Of a stretch of DNA of 40,093 nt, positions 1-8,288 are shown in pieces. The notes beneath the pieces were generated by a model. It was not told the DNA's origin and ran no database searches. It was given only the letters and a program-made list of their open reading frames with translations. A program made the translations under genes and the position numbers. The DNA comes from Rhodospirillales bacterium (GTDB taxonomy: Bacteria > Pseudomonadota > Gammaproteobacteria > Burkholderiales > Burkholderiaceae_D), in assembly GCA_903970305.1 (NCBI GenBank), contig CAJCID010000033.1, positions 1 to 40,093 on the forward strand, written 5' to 3'. Position 1 is the stretch's first letter. The number at the start of each line of letters is the position of its first letter.

Positions 1-1386
1 GTCGCGCAGCATGGCGATGCGATGCTTGGCGCGAGCCAAGCGTTTGTCGGTACGCACGATGCCGACATAGTTCCACATCAGGCGGCGCACCTCCTCCCAG
101 TTGTGGGCCAGCACGACCTGTTCGTCGGCGTCGATGACCTGGCTGACGTCCCAGTCGGGAAGATCGGACCGAATCGGCACTGGGGGATCGCGCTTGATCG
201 TCTCGGCGACCGCCGCACCCATCACCAGACATTCGAGAAGCGAGTTGCTGGCAAGGCGATTGGCTCCATGTAGGCCAGTGTAGGCCACCTCCCCTGCGGC
301 AAAGAGCCCCTGCACATCGGTTCGTCCCGAGAGGTCCGTCACGATTCCGCCGCAAGTGTAGTGTGCGGCAGGTACGACGGGGATCGGCTCTTTCGTCATG
401 TCGATACCCAATTCCAGACACCGGCTGGCGATGTTAGGAAAGTGTTCCCGGATGAACTCGGCCGGCTGGTGACTGATATCGAGATAGACGCAGTCGATAC
501 CATGCTTCTTGATTTCATGGTCGATCGCCCGAGCCACGATATCGCGTGGCGCGAGTTCCCCACGGGCGTCGTGCGCGGGCATGAAGCGCCGGCCGTTCGG
601 CAGCACCAGCACCGCACCTTCACCGCGCAATGCCTCGGAGATCAGATACGACTTCGCGTGGGGGTGATAAAGGCAGGTCGGATGGAACTGCATGAATTCC
701 ATGTTGGCAATGCGGGCCCCTGCGCGCCAGGCCATGGCCACACCGTCGCCCGTGGCGGAGTCGGGGTTGGTCGTGAACAGGTACACCTTGCCCGCGCCTC
801 CCGTTGCGAGCACCACAGAAGATGCAGAAAGCGTCACTGTCCGGTCCGCCGTCGTGTCCAGGGCATAGAGGCCATGGCAGCGCGGCGCTGACCCGTCCTT
901 CGCGCGTGCGACGATCAGATCGATCGCACAATGGCGCTCGAGTACGGTGATGTTCGGGCGCTCGCGAATCCGCGCCGAGAGCGTCTCCGTGATCGCGCGG
1001 CCTGTCGCGTCGGCGACATGGACGATGCGCCGGTGGGCGTGCCCTCCCTCGCGGGTCAGGTGCAGTCCGAACTCTGCGTGCGCGTCCGTGGTAAACGGAA
1101 CCCCTAGTTCAGTCAACCATTCAATGACGCGTCGTCCTCCGCTCGTGATGAACCGTGTGGCAGCCACGTCGCTTAGACCCGCTCCGGCGATGAGTGTGTC
1201 CTGGATATGGCTCTCGGTGCTGTCCTCGGAATCCAGAACTGCGGCAATCCCGCCCTGCGCCCAGAGGCTCGCTCCGTTGGCGAGCTCATCCTTCGAGATG
1301 AGGCCGACGCGCATGTGCGCGGGTAAGGAAAGCGCCAAGGTCATTCCGGCGAGGCCGCTGCCGACGATGACGACGTCAAACTCCAC
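1..1386 (-). CDS. nadB: L-aspartate oxidase, C-terminus cut by window edge
   Basis: Flavoenzyme that oxidises L-aspartate to iminoaspartate, the first step of de novo NAD synthesis; NadA uses the product. The frame is open from 1386 to base 1 (462 codons), so the end of the gene lies outside the window. The N-terminus has the FAD dinucleotide-binding motif VIVGSGLAG. It is followed by the family motifs LWAQGGIAAV, HVADATGRAI, FMQFHPT, HYTCGGI and GEVAYTGLHGANRLASNSLL, which belong to the succinate dehydrogenase/aspartate oxidase flavoprotein family; GANRLASNSLLE near the C-terminal part favours NadB. The start is GTG at 1386, giving protein VEFDVVIVGSG, with a GGGAG ribosome site just upstream. 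It lies 77 bases downstream of nadC on the same strand, as the last gene of a nadA-nadC-nadB operon. The assignment is secure. Confidence 0.95.
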   Translation of the reverse strand, partial: MEFDVVIVGSGLAGMTLALSLPAHMRVGLISKDELANGASLWAQGGIAAVLDSEDSTESHIQDTLIAGAGLSDVAATRFITSGGRRVIEWLTELGVPFTTDAHAEFGLHLTREGGHAHRRIVHVADATGRAITETLSARIRERPNITVLERHCAIDLIVARAKDGSAPRCHGLYALDTTADRTVTLSASSVVLATGGAGKVYLFTTNPDSATGDGVAMAWRAGARIANMEFMQFHPTCLYHPHAKSYLISEALRGEGAVLVLPNGRRFMPAHDARGELAPRDIVARAIDHEIKKHGIDCVYLDISHQPAEFIREHFPNIASRCLELGIDMTKEPIPVVPAAHYTCGGIVTDLSGRTDVQGLFAAGEVAYTGLHGANRLASNSLLECLVMGAAVAETIKRDPPVPIRSDLPDWDVSQVIDADEQVVLAHNWEEVRRLMWNYVGIVRTDKRLARAKHRIAMLRD

Positions 1387-1463
1387 GCTGGACTCCCGCA
1401 CGTGTGATCGATCTATGGGCTTGTGCGAGCGACCGCGGAGTCGGTCTCAGGCGGGAGAGACTA

Positions 1464-2384
1464 TCAACAAAAACGCATCGACAGGTCAACGGCACGTACA
1501 TCCTTGGTCAGGGCACCGATCGAAATTCGATCGACACCGGTTTCGGCGATGGCTCGCACGGTCTCGAGATTGACGTTGCCCGAGACCTCGAGCGAGGCGC
1601 GGCCCTCGGTGAGTCGCACGGCCTCGCGCATGGCTTCGAGGGTAAAGTTGTCGAGTAAGAGAGAATCTGCGCCATGCTGGAGAGCGGTTGCGAGTTGGTC
1701 GAGATTTTCCACTTCGATCTGGACAAACCGCGATCCTCGCTCCGTGTGGGTCAGATCTGTCGCAGGACCGACCCCACCCAAGGCGATCAGATGGTTCTCC
1801 TTGAGCAAGATTCCATCATAGAGACCGAGCCGATGATTGACGCCTCCGCCGACTCGGACCGCATACTTCTGGGCGAGACGCAGGCCGGGGATCGTCTTGC
1901 GCGTATCGACGATGCGCGCCCCGGTCCCGGCGACACGCTCGACAAAGCGGCGCGTCGTCGTCGCCACCCCGGAAAGCATCTGCAGGAAATTCATGCTGCT
2001 CCGCTCGGCGGTGAGCAGAGCGCGCGCCGGACCCTTCATGGATACGAGCACGGCGTCTGGCGCCATGTGCTCGCCTTCTTGCAGGTGCCAGCTGACCTCG
2101 ATTGCGGCGTCCACCCTGCGCATGACCGCCTCGAACCAGAGGACTCCGCACAAGACCGCGGGCTCGCGCGAGATGATGCGCGCCGTGAACTCCTTGCTTT
2201 CGGAGAGCAGCGCGGCAGAAAGATCACCGGCACCGACATCTTCTTCGAGCATTGCGCTCGCGTTCCGTTCGATGGTATCGGCCAGAAGGGGTCCATACTG
2301 CAGGACGATTTCGGCCAGTAGGGGCGACGCAGCTCGTGAAGCCAAGACTTCATGGGGAGGACTGTTCACTGGCTGCTTCCCCAC
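1464..2384 (-). CDS. nadC: Nicotinate-nucleotide pyrophosphorylase (quinolinate phosphoribosyltransferase)
   Basis: Converts quinolinate and PRPP to nicotinate mononucleotide, CO2 and pyrophosphate, the third step of de novo NAD synthesis. The 306-residue length is close to the family norm. Visible family motifs are MNFLQMLSGVATTT, the loop IVDTRKTIPGLRLAQKYAV with its Arg/Lys substrate contacts, GGGVNHRLGLYDGILLKENH, and a late LEVSGNVN. The start is GTG at 2384, which shares its first base with the TAG stop of nadA (TAGTG), so translational coupling with nadA is likely. No in-frame ATG lies nearby. nadB follows 77 bases downstream. Confidence 0.95.
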   Translation of the reverse strand: MGKQPVNSPPHEVLASRAASPLLAEIVLQYGPLLADTIERNASAMLEEDVGAGDLSAALLSESKEFTARIISREPAVLCGVLWFEAVMRRVDAAIEVSWHLQEGEHMAPDAVLVSMKGPARALLTAERSSMNFLQMLSGVATTTRRFVERVAGTGARIVDTRKTIPGLRLAQKYAVRVGGGVNHRLGLYDGILLKENHLIALGGVGPATDLTHTERGSRFVQIEVENLDQLATALQHGADSLLLDNFTLEAMREAVRLTEGRASLEVSGNVNLETVRAIAETGVDRISIGALTKDVRAVDLSMRFC

Positions 2385-3523
2385 TAGGCCATGCCAGTGT
2401 GTGCAAACAAGGACGCATCGAGCGCTGCATCCCCACTGGCCTGCACGCGCACTCCGCGCTCAGCAGCAAAACGCAACATACGCTCAATCGGAAGACGTGC
2501 TGCCTCGGCGATCCTTGGGTCGATCCGAACCTCGTTGGCACCCGACTCGAGGACTGCATGCAGATTGTCCAGAGCGTTCATGGCCATCCAGGGGCAGTGC
2601 GCGCAGCTCTTGCATGCAGCGCCCGTGCCGGCAGTGGGCGCCATGACAAAGCTCTTGGTGGGGGCGGCTTGCTGCATCTTGTAGAGGATCCCCGCATCGG
2701 TTGCGACGATGAAGCGCTCGGCATCGAAGGTTCGGGCTGCCTCAATGAGCTGGGTGGTGGAGCCAACCAGGTCTGCCTGTGCAATCACGGAGGTGGGTGA
2801 TTCGGGATGGACGAGAACCCGCGCATCGGGCTCCTGTTCCCGAAGCAGGCTGAGTTCCAATCCCTTGAACTCATCGTGGACGACGCAGGAGCCTTGCCAG
2901 AGCAGCATGTCCGCACCGGTTTGCTCCTTGATATAGGCGCCCAGGTGCCGGTCGGGCGCCCAGATGAGGCGCTGGCCGTGTGCGTGCAAACTGGCGACGA
3001 TGTCCAGACCGACTGACGAGGTCACGACCCAATCCGCCCGCGCCTTCACCTCGGCGCTCGTATTGGCATAGACCACGACGGTGCGGTCAGGATGCGCATC
3101 GCAAAATCGCGCAAACTGATCGGGCGGACAACCCAGGTCGAGGGAACAGGTCGCCTCCAAATCAGGCATCAAGACGCGCTTGTCGGGGCTTAGAATCTTC
3201 GCCGTTTCCCCCATGAATCGCACGCCCGCGACCACCAGGGTCGTTGCAGGATGATCGCGACCAAATCGCGCCATCTCGAGCGAGTCCGCCACCCGGCCGC
3301 CCGTTTCCTCGGCAATGGCCTGCAATTCGGCATCGACATAGTAATGCGCGACCAGCACCGCATCCTGCGCCTTCAGCAGCGAGGCGATCTGGTCGCGAAG
3401 CCGGGCGCGGTCCTCGGGTGGCAAAGGATGAGGCACCCGCGCCCGAGCGCGGCCCAGGGGCGCTGCTCCTTCCTCCACGGACGGCTGCTCAAAGTGCACG
3501 GTGCGGTAATTGACGGAAGTCAT
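2384..3523 (-). CDS. nadA: Quinolinate synthase
   Basis: Iron-sulfur enzyme that condenses iminoaspartate with dihydroxyacetone phosphate to quinolinate, the second step of de novo NAD synthesis. About 379 residues. The three expected 4Fe-4S cysteine regions are visible: [20 protein letters not shown] and the late [13 protein letters not shown]. Other family motifs are [33 protein letters not shown] and [16 protein letters not shown] use the ATG at 3523 (protein MTSVNYRT). An in-frame GTG at 3559 would add 12 residues, and neither start has a clear Shine-Dalgarno site. It is the first gene of the nad operon and is divergent from the XRE-cupin regulator. Confidence 0.95.
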   Translation of the reverse strand: MTSVNYRTVHFEQPSVEEGAAPLGRARARVPHPLPPEDRARLRDQIASLLKAQDAVLVAHYYVDAELQAIAEETGGRVADSLEMARFGRDHPATTLVVAGVRFMGETAKILSPDKRVLMPDLEATCSLDLGCPPDQFARFCDAHPDRTVVVYANTSAEVKARADWVVTSSVGLDIVASLHAHGQRLIWAPDRHLGAYIKEQTGADMLLWQGSCVVHDEFKGLELSLLREQEPDARVLVHPESPTSVIAQADLVGSTTQLIEAARTFDAERFIVATDAGILYKMQQAAPTKSFVMAPTAGTGAACKSCAHCPWMAMNALDNLHAVLESGANEVRIDPRIAEAARLPIERMLRFAAERGVRVQASGDAALDASLFAHTGMA

Positions 3524-3694
3524 GTCGGTCAGTCCAAATCGGAGGCGAAATTGGAACACAAATCACTGATGCGTGCAGGCGCGCCAGAGCGGAGCACCAA
3601 GGGAGAACTCGCACCGACTCTCTCATCGCGCCAAGGGCAGGCTTGCGCCCGTTAAGGATGCCCGGATTCTGGGCTGGCCCATGCTTGACCAGAC

Positions 3695-3710
3695 ATCCAA
3701 TATATTGGAT
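3695..3710. promoter_or_regulatory. Perfect 16-bp palindrome, candidate operator
   Basis: ATCCAATATATTGGAT is its own reverse complement. It lies 10 bases before the first likely ATG of the XRE-cupin gene and about 170 bases from the nadA start. A possible sigma70 promoter overlaps it: TTGACC at 3685-3690, a 17-bp spacer and GATTAT at 3708-3713. A dimeric regulator bound here would block that promoter. Autoregulation by the adjacent XRE protein is an inference, based on position and on how such dimeric regulators commonly bind. Confidence 0.5.
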
Positions 3711-3719
3711 TATTGCTCC

Positions 3720-4310
3720 ATGATCATGGAATCCGTCTCCACCGTAAACGACCACATCGCCGAACGGGTACGCGGCCTAAGGCTTGCACAGGACCTGTCC
3801 CTCGATGCCTTGGCTGCGCGTTGCGGCGTGAGTCGCTCGATGATTTCATTGATCGAACGCGGCACGAGCAGTCCCACGGCCGTGCTCCTTGAGAAGCTCG
3901 CAACCGGACTGAATGTGCCCTTGGCCTCGCTCTTCGAGTCACCCCGCCCGGCGGCCGAGCCGCTCGTACGCGCGGCCGATCAGTTGTCCTGGCGCGATCC
4001 GGGCTCGGGGTATGTGCGGCGCAACGTGTCCCCCGCAGGGACCTTCTCACCGATCCAGATCGTCGAGGTCTCCTTCCCGCCTAAGGCGAGGGTCGCCTAC
4101 GAGACTGCAGCCCGCGAGGTTCTCGTGCACCAGCAGGTGTGGATGCTCGAAGGGAGTCTCTCGATTACTGTCGGCGAGGATCAATACCGGCTCGATGAGG
4201 GGGACTGCCTTGCGATGATCCTGGACAGGCCGATCATGTACTACAACCCGACACGCAAGCGTGCCCGCTACGCCGTCGTGCTCACCAGCGAGACCTCTAC
4301 GGGGAGATGA
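3720..4310 (+). CDS. XRE-family transcriptional regulator with C-terminal cupin domain
   Basis: A one-component regulator of about 196 residues. Residues about 8-65 form a Cro/C1-type helix-turn-helix (IAERVRGLRLAQDLSLDALA, then CGVSRSMISLIERGTSSPTA). The last 80 or so residues form a cupin barrel (VHQQVWMLEGSLSITVG, YRLDEGDCLAM) that probably binds a small ligand. Family members often control amino-acid or detoxification genes; the ligand here is unknown. ATG codons at 3720 and 3726 both sit just before the helix-turn-helix. An upstream ATG at 3681 would place the palindrome inside the gene and is less likely. It overlaps no neighbour, but its TGA is followed after one base by the GNAT start, so the two genes are almost certainly co-transcribed. 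Confidence 0.88.
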   Translation: MIMESVSTVNDHIAERVRGLRLAQDLSLDALAARCGVSRSMISLIERGTSSPTAVLLEKLATGLNVPLASLFESPRPAAEPLVRAADQLSWRDPGSGYVRRNVSPAGTFSPIQIVEVSFPPKARVAYETAAREVLVHQQVWMLEGSLSITVGEDQYRLDEGDCLAMILDRPIMYYNPTRKRARYAVVLTSETSTGR

Positions 4311-4311
4311 C

Positions 4312-4851
4312 ATGCACGAACTCGATCCAGACGATCTTCCCTCGATCCGGCGGCTCGCGACCGTGACCGCGGATGACGTGCACGCCTTGGCGCGCATCTT
4401 GGTTGATTGTGTCGAGGCTGGCGCATCAGTCAGTTTCATGCTGCCCCTGCCCATTCATAAGGCCGAAGCGTTCTGGCAGAAAATCGCAGATGCAGTCGAA
4501 CGCGGGGAGCGCGCCCTCCTCGTGGCTGAGGATGAAGAGGGACTGGTCGGTACTGTCCACCTGGTGCTCGATCAACCCGAAAACCAGCCGCACCGGGCGG
4601 ATCTGTCCAAGCTCCTGGTGATGCGCAGGGCGCGACGCAGAGGGATCGGAGATGCCCTGATGCGAGGCGCCGAACAGCTTGCCCTGCAGTGTGGCAAGTC
4701 ACTGCTCGTTCTTGATACGGCGAGCAGCGACGCCGAAAGACTCTACGAACGGCTCGGGTGGCAGCGGTGTGGCGTGATTCCCGGCTACGCCCTTTTGCCC
4801 GACGGAGGTCTGTGCGATACGACGTTCTTTTACCGCGAGCTGCACAACTGA
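4312..4851 (+). CDS. GNAT-family N-acetyltransferase
   Basis: A 179-residue single-domain acetyl-CoA-dependent acyltransferase; the substrate is unknown. The acetyl-CoA-binding motif A is visible as LSKLLVMRRARRRGIGDALM, with the typical R-R-x-G-I-G core. The final strand-helix unit SSDAERLYERLGWQRCGVIP is also standard. The start is ATG at 4312, with a GGGGAG ribosome site at 4301-4306 inside the end of the upstream regulator gene; one base separates that gene's stop from this start. The pairing suggests the XRE-cupin protein controls this enzyme. Resistance to, or modification of, a small amine-containing compound is possible but not shown by the sequence. Confidence 0.88.
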   Translation: MHELDPDDLPSIRRLATVTADDVHALARILVDCVEAGASVSFMLPLPIHKAEAFWQKIADAVERGERALLVAEDEEGLVGTVHLVLDQPENQPHRADLSKLLVMRRARRRGIGDALMRGAEQLALQCGKSLLVLDTASSDAERLYERLGWQRCGVIPGYALLPDGGLCDTTFFYRELHN

Positions 4852-4926
4852 GATCGGCGATGAGATCTATCCCGGGGAGTGCCCGACGACGCAAGATTGG
4901 TGTTGAGATAGCTGCTAGCGACGACT

Positions 4927-5217
4927 TCATCCAGCTCCATGCGAGCCTCGTGTCGTCGCAAGTATTCTACGCTCCTGCGCTTCGGGATCCTCCAAGACCT
5001 TGCTTGGTTTGTTCCCGTCCAGCCACGCATGCTCTTTGATCCAGGTGCCTCGAGACCAGCCGCGTTGTTCACCCGGCACCTTTGGCGTAGGCGTAGCGGA
5101 ATCTGAGTGTCCCTGTTCGAAGTGATTGAACTTGAACTCGCCTTTCTCATCCAACCGGTACCAGAGCGTGATTTCGGAGTGAGCCCCAGGGGGTTTGTTC
5201 ATCCCGTTCACAACCAT
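4927..5217 (-). CDS. Hypothetical small hydrophilic protein
   Basis: I do not recognise this 96-residue protein. It is charged and aromatic (EITLWYRLDEKGEFKFNHFE in the first half, WIKEHAWLDGNKPSKVLEDP later), with no signal peptide, membrane segment or cysteine motif. The ATG at 5217 is preceded on the minus strand by GAAGGGGAAG, a good ribosome site. A longer version starting at GTG 5277 would add 20 residues (IYWSSIVTFLQYLEEGEAA) but has no ribosome site. The gene sits alone between two plus-strand genes, and its codon third positions look less GC-rich than those of the nad genes. It could be a recently acquired orphan. Confidence 0.5.
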   Translation of the reverse strand: MVVNGMNKPPGAHSEITLWYRLDEKGEFKFNHFEQGHSDSATPTPKVPGEQRGWSRGTWIKEHAWLDGNKPSKVLEDPEAQERRILATTRGSHGAG

Positions 5218-5403
5218 AGCTGCTTCCCCTTCTTCCAGATACTGTAAGAACGTCACGATGCTCGACCAATAAATCACGCGGGCAAGGGCCGACGCAGAAC
5301 ATCGTCATTTTACGACCGAAGTAGATCAAGGACCACCTCGCCCGAGCGCAATCCGGTCCGAGTCTCTACAGAAACCCAGAAGGCAACCCAGAAGGGAATG
5401 CGA

Positions 5404-6171
5404 ATGAACCGTCGAGATTTTGTCGCCGCGGTGGGAGCGAGTGCCGCTACCACTTTGACTTGGGGTCAAGCAAGAGCTCAGACCTTGCCGAAAGCCCGAA
5501 ATGTGGTGCTCGTACACGGCCTCTTTGCGGATGGGTCCTGTTGGTCGGAGGTCATCCCCAGACTTCAAGCGGTCGGCTTACATGTCACCGCAGTACAAAA
5601 TCCACTGACCACTCTTGATGAGAGTGTCGCGGCCGCAGAGCGCGTTCTGGCACTCGTGGACGGTCCTACGGTCCTCGTGGGTCATTCCTTTTCAGGCATG
5701 ATCGTCACGGAGGCGGGCATCGATCCTAAAGTGACAGCGCTCGTCTATGTCGCAGCGCGCGCCCCGGATGCCGACGAAGACTTCGCCGCATTGGCGAAGC
5801 GCTTTCCTACGCCACCGGCCACCGCTGGAATTGTTTGGAACGGAGACTATGGGCAGTTGAGCGAGGAAGCCTTTCTACGTGACTTCGCCGGCGACTTGCC
5901 CCCAGAGAAGGCTCGTATCCTCTACGCAGTGCAGGAACCATTCTCACGCACGCTACTCGCCGGCAGGACGAAACACGCGGCATGGCATTCCAAGCCGAGC
6001 TTTTATGCCGTGTCGACTGAAGATCGGACGATCAACCCTGACTTGGAGCGCTTCATGGCGAAGCGCATGGGCGCAAGAACGATCGAAGTGAACGCAAGCC
6101 ATCTCTCACTGATTTCACACCCCGATGTCATCGCGAACCTCATTCTTGAGGCGGGTGGCTATACATCGTAG
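5404..6171 (+). CDS. Tat-exported alpha/beta hydrolase
   Basis: An esterase/lipase-fold protein of 255 residues. The N-terminus MNRRDFVAAVGASAATTL is a twin-arginine signal, and cleavage is probable after ARAQ, so it should act in the periplasm. The mature part has the oxyanion-hole motif NVVLVHGLFADGSCW, the nucleophile elbow GHSFSG with Ser95, an acidic residue in the STEDRTINPD stretch and a catalytic His233 in NASHLSLISHP. This places it with salicylate-esterase/RutD-like small hydrolases; the substrate is unknown. The ATG at 5404 is preferred over 5398 because GAAGGGA at 5391-5397 is well spaced from it. A 10-bp direct repeat, ACCCAGAAGG, occurs at 5374-5383 and 5386-5395, and the second copy contributes part of the ribosome site. 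Confidence 0.88.
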   Translation: MNRRDFVAAVGASAATTLTWGQARAQTLPKARNVVLVHGLFADGSCWSEVIPRLQAVGLHVTAVQNPLTTLDESVAAAERVLALVDGPTVLVGHSFSGMIVTEAGIDPKVTALVYVAARAPDADEDFAALAKRFPTPPATAGIVWNGDYGQLSEEAFLRDFAGDLPPEKARILYAVQEPFSRTLLAGRTKHAAWHSKPSFYAVSTEDRTINPDLERFMAKRMGARTIEVNASHLSLISHPDVIANLILEAGGYTS

Positions 6172-6236
6172 GCCGCGGCAGACGTGGGCCTTCGCCGACT
6201 CACCTCAAGCGAAGATAGTGGGTTCCAAAGTCCGGT

Positions 6237-6650
6237 CTACGGCCGAGTACTTCTCAAGGACGCGACTACCGAAGATAAGAAGTCCCGGCATTCGCTCTCG
6301 GTCTGAGGCGAATCCAGAATATTCCTGACCGCCTGGGTAGGTTCAGCCAACTCCAGCTCGATTTCTCGAATGGCTTGCTCCACTTCTTCCGGGGCTCGTC
6401 CCCGAGAGAGGGCATCCACAGCCATTTCCAGGTGTCTGTCGGACGGTCCCGACCGAAAGCTGAGTCCATAGAGGGCGAGCGAAATCGGATGTCCCCAGCG
6501 GTAACTAAGCGGTGCGCCTGCGCGTCCTGCATACTGGCGATGGCACAGAGGGCACTCCAGGAAGCTCGCCTCTTCTGTCGTGCCCAAAAGGGGCACGAGT
6601 TCAGTACCGATGCAACGCAGACAACGTGGAGTAGCGGGTTCACCGTCCAT
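6237..6650 (-). CDS. Hypothetical zinc-ribbon protein
   Basis: A 137-residue protein I cannot assign. The N-terminal 40 residues carry two CxxC pairs (RCLRCIGTEL and LECPLCHRQY), which is the layout of a zinc ribbon. The rest is soluble and helical, with an acidic stretch (APEEVEQAIREIELELAEPT). The start is ATG at 6650; the ribosome site is weak. It is convergent with the hydrolase gene and divergent from the DUF1993 gene. The regular zinc-binding spacing and a plausible composition throughout suggest a real gene. Function and partners are unknown. Confidence 0.6.
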   Translation of the reverse strand: MDGEPATPRCLRCIGTELVPLLGTTEEASFLECPLCHRQYAGRAGAPLSYRWGHPISLALYGLSFRSGPSDRHLEMAVDALSRGRAPEEVEQAIREIELELAEPTQAVRNILDSPQTESECRDFLSSVVASLRSTRP

Positions 6651-7025
6651 GCCTGTGCCCTAAAAGTTGGCTCTAAGAAGGAATTGAGTAAGCCCGTTAC
6701 TGACCCATGCCTTCTGACAACGCCCGACTCAATGCGAGCGGCGATTGAATCGTAACGGGCGCTACCAGCGCTGTCGATAGTCCTGCACGTTCGTGTCCTG
6801 CACTTCGGACGCGATTGCTGCGCTCATCCGCATGGTCGCGCGGCTTGTCCAAAACAGCCGTCAACGCTCGATCTCAATGAGGTTGGCGAACCTCGAAATT
6901 GAGGCCGCGATTCTTCATCCTGACAGCGGCTCATACAATAACACCTGTGAAAATACCTGGCCCATCGGGACTCAACACAGGTCGATCCTGTTAGCCTAGG
7001 GGCCCATCTCATCGGAGAGAAGATC
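6651..7025. other. Intergenic region with inverted repeats
   Basis: No convincing gene was found in these 375 bases. A perfect 9-bp inverted repeat, GCCCGTTAC at 6692-6700 and GTAACGGGC at 6752-6760, encloses a second pair, ATTGAGT at 6683-6689 with ACTCAAT at 6727-6733, that cannot form at the same time. Further on, ACCTGTG and CACAGGT form another separated pair before the DUF1993 gene. Promoters for the two divergent flanking genes are expected here, but I cannot place them with confidence. Confidence 0.4.
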
Positions 7026-7532
7026 ATGTCTGTCGGCCTCTACGTCATCTCGGTACCCGTCATCGAGCGCATCCTCGAGAACCTCGGGGAGATTCTCGAT
7101 AAAGGCTCTGCGCATCTTGCGCAGCGCAACATTGCTGAGGCGGTCTTTCTCGACGCCCGCCTCTATCCCGACATGTTTCCCCTGTCGCGCCAGGTTCAAA
7201 GCGTAAGCGACGTGTCCAAGGGGGCCATCGCCCGTCTGGGTAATGTCGAAATCCCCAGGTTCGAGGACACCGAAAAGTCCTTCGCTGATCTCAAGGTGCG
7301 TCTGGAGAAGACGCACAGCTTCATCCGCTCGGTCGATCAGGCGACCATCGACGCGAGCACTGAGCGCGCCATCTCGATTACGGCCCGGGACCGCACGATC
7401 CATTTCACGGGCTTAAGCTACCTGACGGGGTTCGTGTTGCCAAACCTCTACTTCCATTGCACGATCGCGTACGCGATCCTGCGCCATAACGGCGTCGAAC
7501 TGGGTAAGCGAGACTTCCTGGGCAACCCTTAG
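7026..7532 (+). CDS. DUF1993 domain-containing protein
   Basis: A 168-residue protein matching the DUF1993 family, which has a DinB-like four-helix outline. Recognisable stretches are ARLYPDMFPLSRQVQSVSD, SFADLKVRLEKTHSFIRSVD and the C-terminal NLYFHCTIAYAILRHNGVEL with the LGKRDFLG ending. The biochemical role of the family is not established. The start ATG has GGAGAGAAG six bases upstream. No signal peptide or membrane segment is present, so it should be cytoplasmic. It is convergent with the broken DUF3617 gene, with a GC-rich 60-base gap between them. Confidence 0.85.
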   Translation: MSVGLYVISVPVIERILENLGEILDKGSAHLAQRNIAEAVFLDARLYPDMFPLSRQVQSVSDVSKGAIARLGNVEIPRFEDTEKSFADLKVRLEKTHSFIRSVDQATIDASTERAISITARDRTIHFTGLSYLTGFVLPNLYFHCTIAYAILRHNGVELGKRDFLGNP

Positions 7533-7593
7533 GCAGAAGTTCGGCGCGCGGCACGCGCGGCGAGGCCGCCTCATCCTCCCCGGTTTCTTGGAC

Positions 7594-8081
7594 TCACTTG
7601 CCCAGGTGGCGGATCGTTCCGTCGTCGGCGATCTGGTCCCGGGCTTCATCCCCGCAGGGCATGGTTCGACAAACTTCTCGTCGATCACATCGGACTGCTT
7701 GCTCATTCCACCCATCGGTGGATCGTAAGTCGTGACGGACTCCGAATGGACCGCTGCACTCGCGAAGACGGTGGTCGATTGGGATGTCAGCTTGGTCGTT
7801 CCAATCACGCATTGCATCTCGGCCGTGTACTTGCCACCGACGAGGTTTTCGCTCATGGGCGTGCAACCCTTCATGTTCTGCGCCAGCGCCAAGGCCTTCT
7901 TGGTGTCCTCGCGGGAGTGGCAGATCGACGTGAAGGTATCGGACTTCTTCGCCCCCGGATCGGAGACCGAGCTCCAATGTCGCTGCCAGAGTCCGTCCTG
8001 GATATCGGGTTATTCAATCGCATGAGCCGTGCCCACCGAGAAGAGCGCGAGCGCGGCGCAACAGGCGAGTGGCTTGGACAT
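7594..8081 (-). pseudogene. DUF3617-type secreted protein gene, disrupted
   Basis: Reading from ATG 8081, with an AAAGGAG ribosome site, gives a clean signal peptide (MSKPLACCAALALFSVGTAH) followed by AIE and then a TAA stop at 8012-8010. The same frame continues beyond the stop with a typical DUF3617 body: PDIQDGLWQ, the cysteine-containing SICHSREDTKKAL, MKGCTPMSENLVGGKYTAE and QCVIGT. Near 7638-7640 the natural ending (DQIADDGTIRHLGK, stop at 7594) is found only in another frame, consistent with one base lost from a G run. The stop codon replaces what is probably a tyrosine codon. The intact protein would be a periplasmic protein of about 160 residues with paired cysteines. Two independent lesions suggest a pseudogene; sequencing error is the alternative. 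Confidence 0.75.
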
Positions 8082-8116
8082 CGGCTTTTCTCCTTTGGGG
8101 TGTTGGAAGAGCTCGG

Positions 8117-8151
8117 AGCTGAGAGCTGAGAGCTCAGAGCTGAGCGCTGAG
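8117..8151. repeat. 7-bp tandem repeat, five units
   Basis: Five abutting heptamers of consensus AGCTGAG: exact in units 1, 2 and 4, and one substitution each in units 3 (AGCTCAG) and 5 (CGCTGAG). The array lies in the upstream region of the disrupted DUF3617 gene, 36 bases before its start codon. It does not look like an operator array, because seven bases is less than one helical turn. Confidence 0.85.
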
Positions 8152-8288
8152 TTCGGCGCCGGGCAGCACCCTCACTAGTGCGTTACGGGCGCGCCCATTG
8201 TTGCTGAGGATCACGCACGAAGCACCCTCGCGTACAACCCAGAGGATGGGTCCGAGGGCCCGTCATCGCAACGGCCGCTTCAGTCCAG

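Noticed and set aside
6692-6760. Integron attC site
   Set aside because: The 9-bp arms do not have the RYYYAAC/GTTRRRY orientation of attC core sites, and no integrase or cassette array is present.
6793-6999. 68-codon plus-strand frame before the DUF1993 gene
   Set aside because: No ribosome site, no family resemblance, and it occupies the expected promoter region of the next gene.
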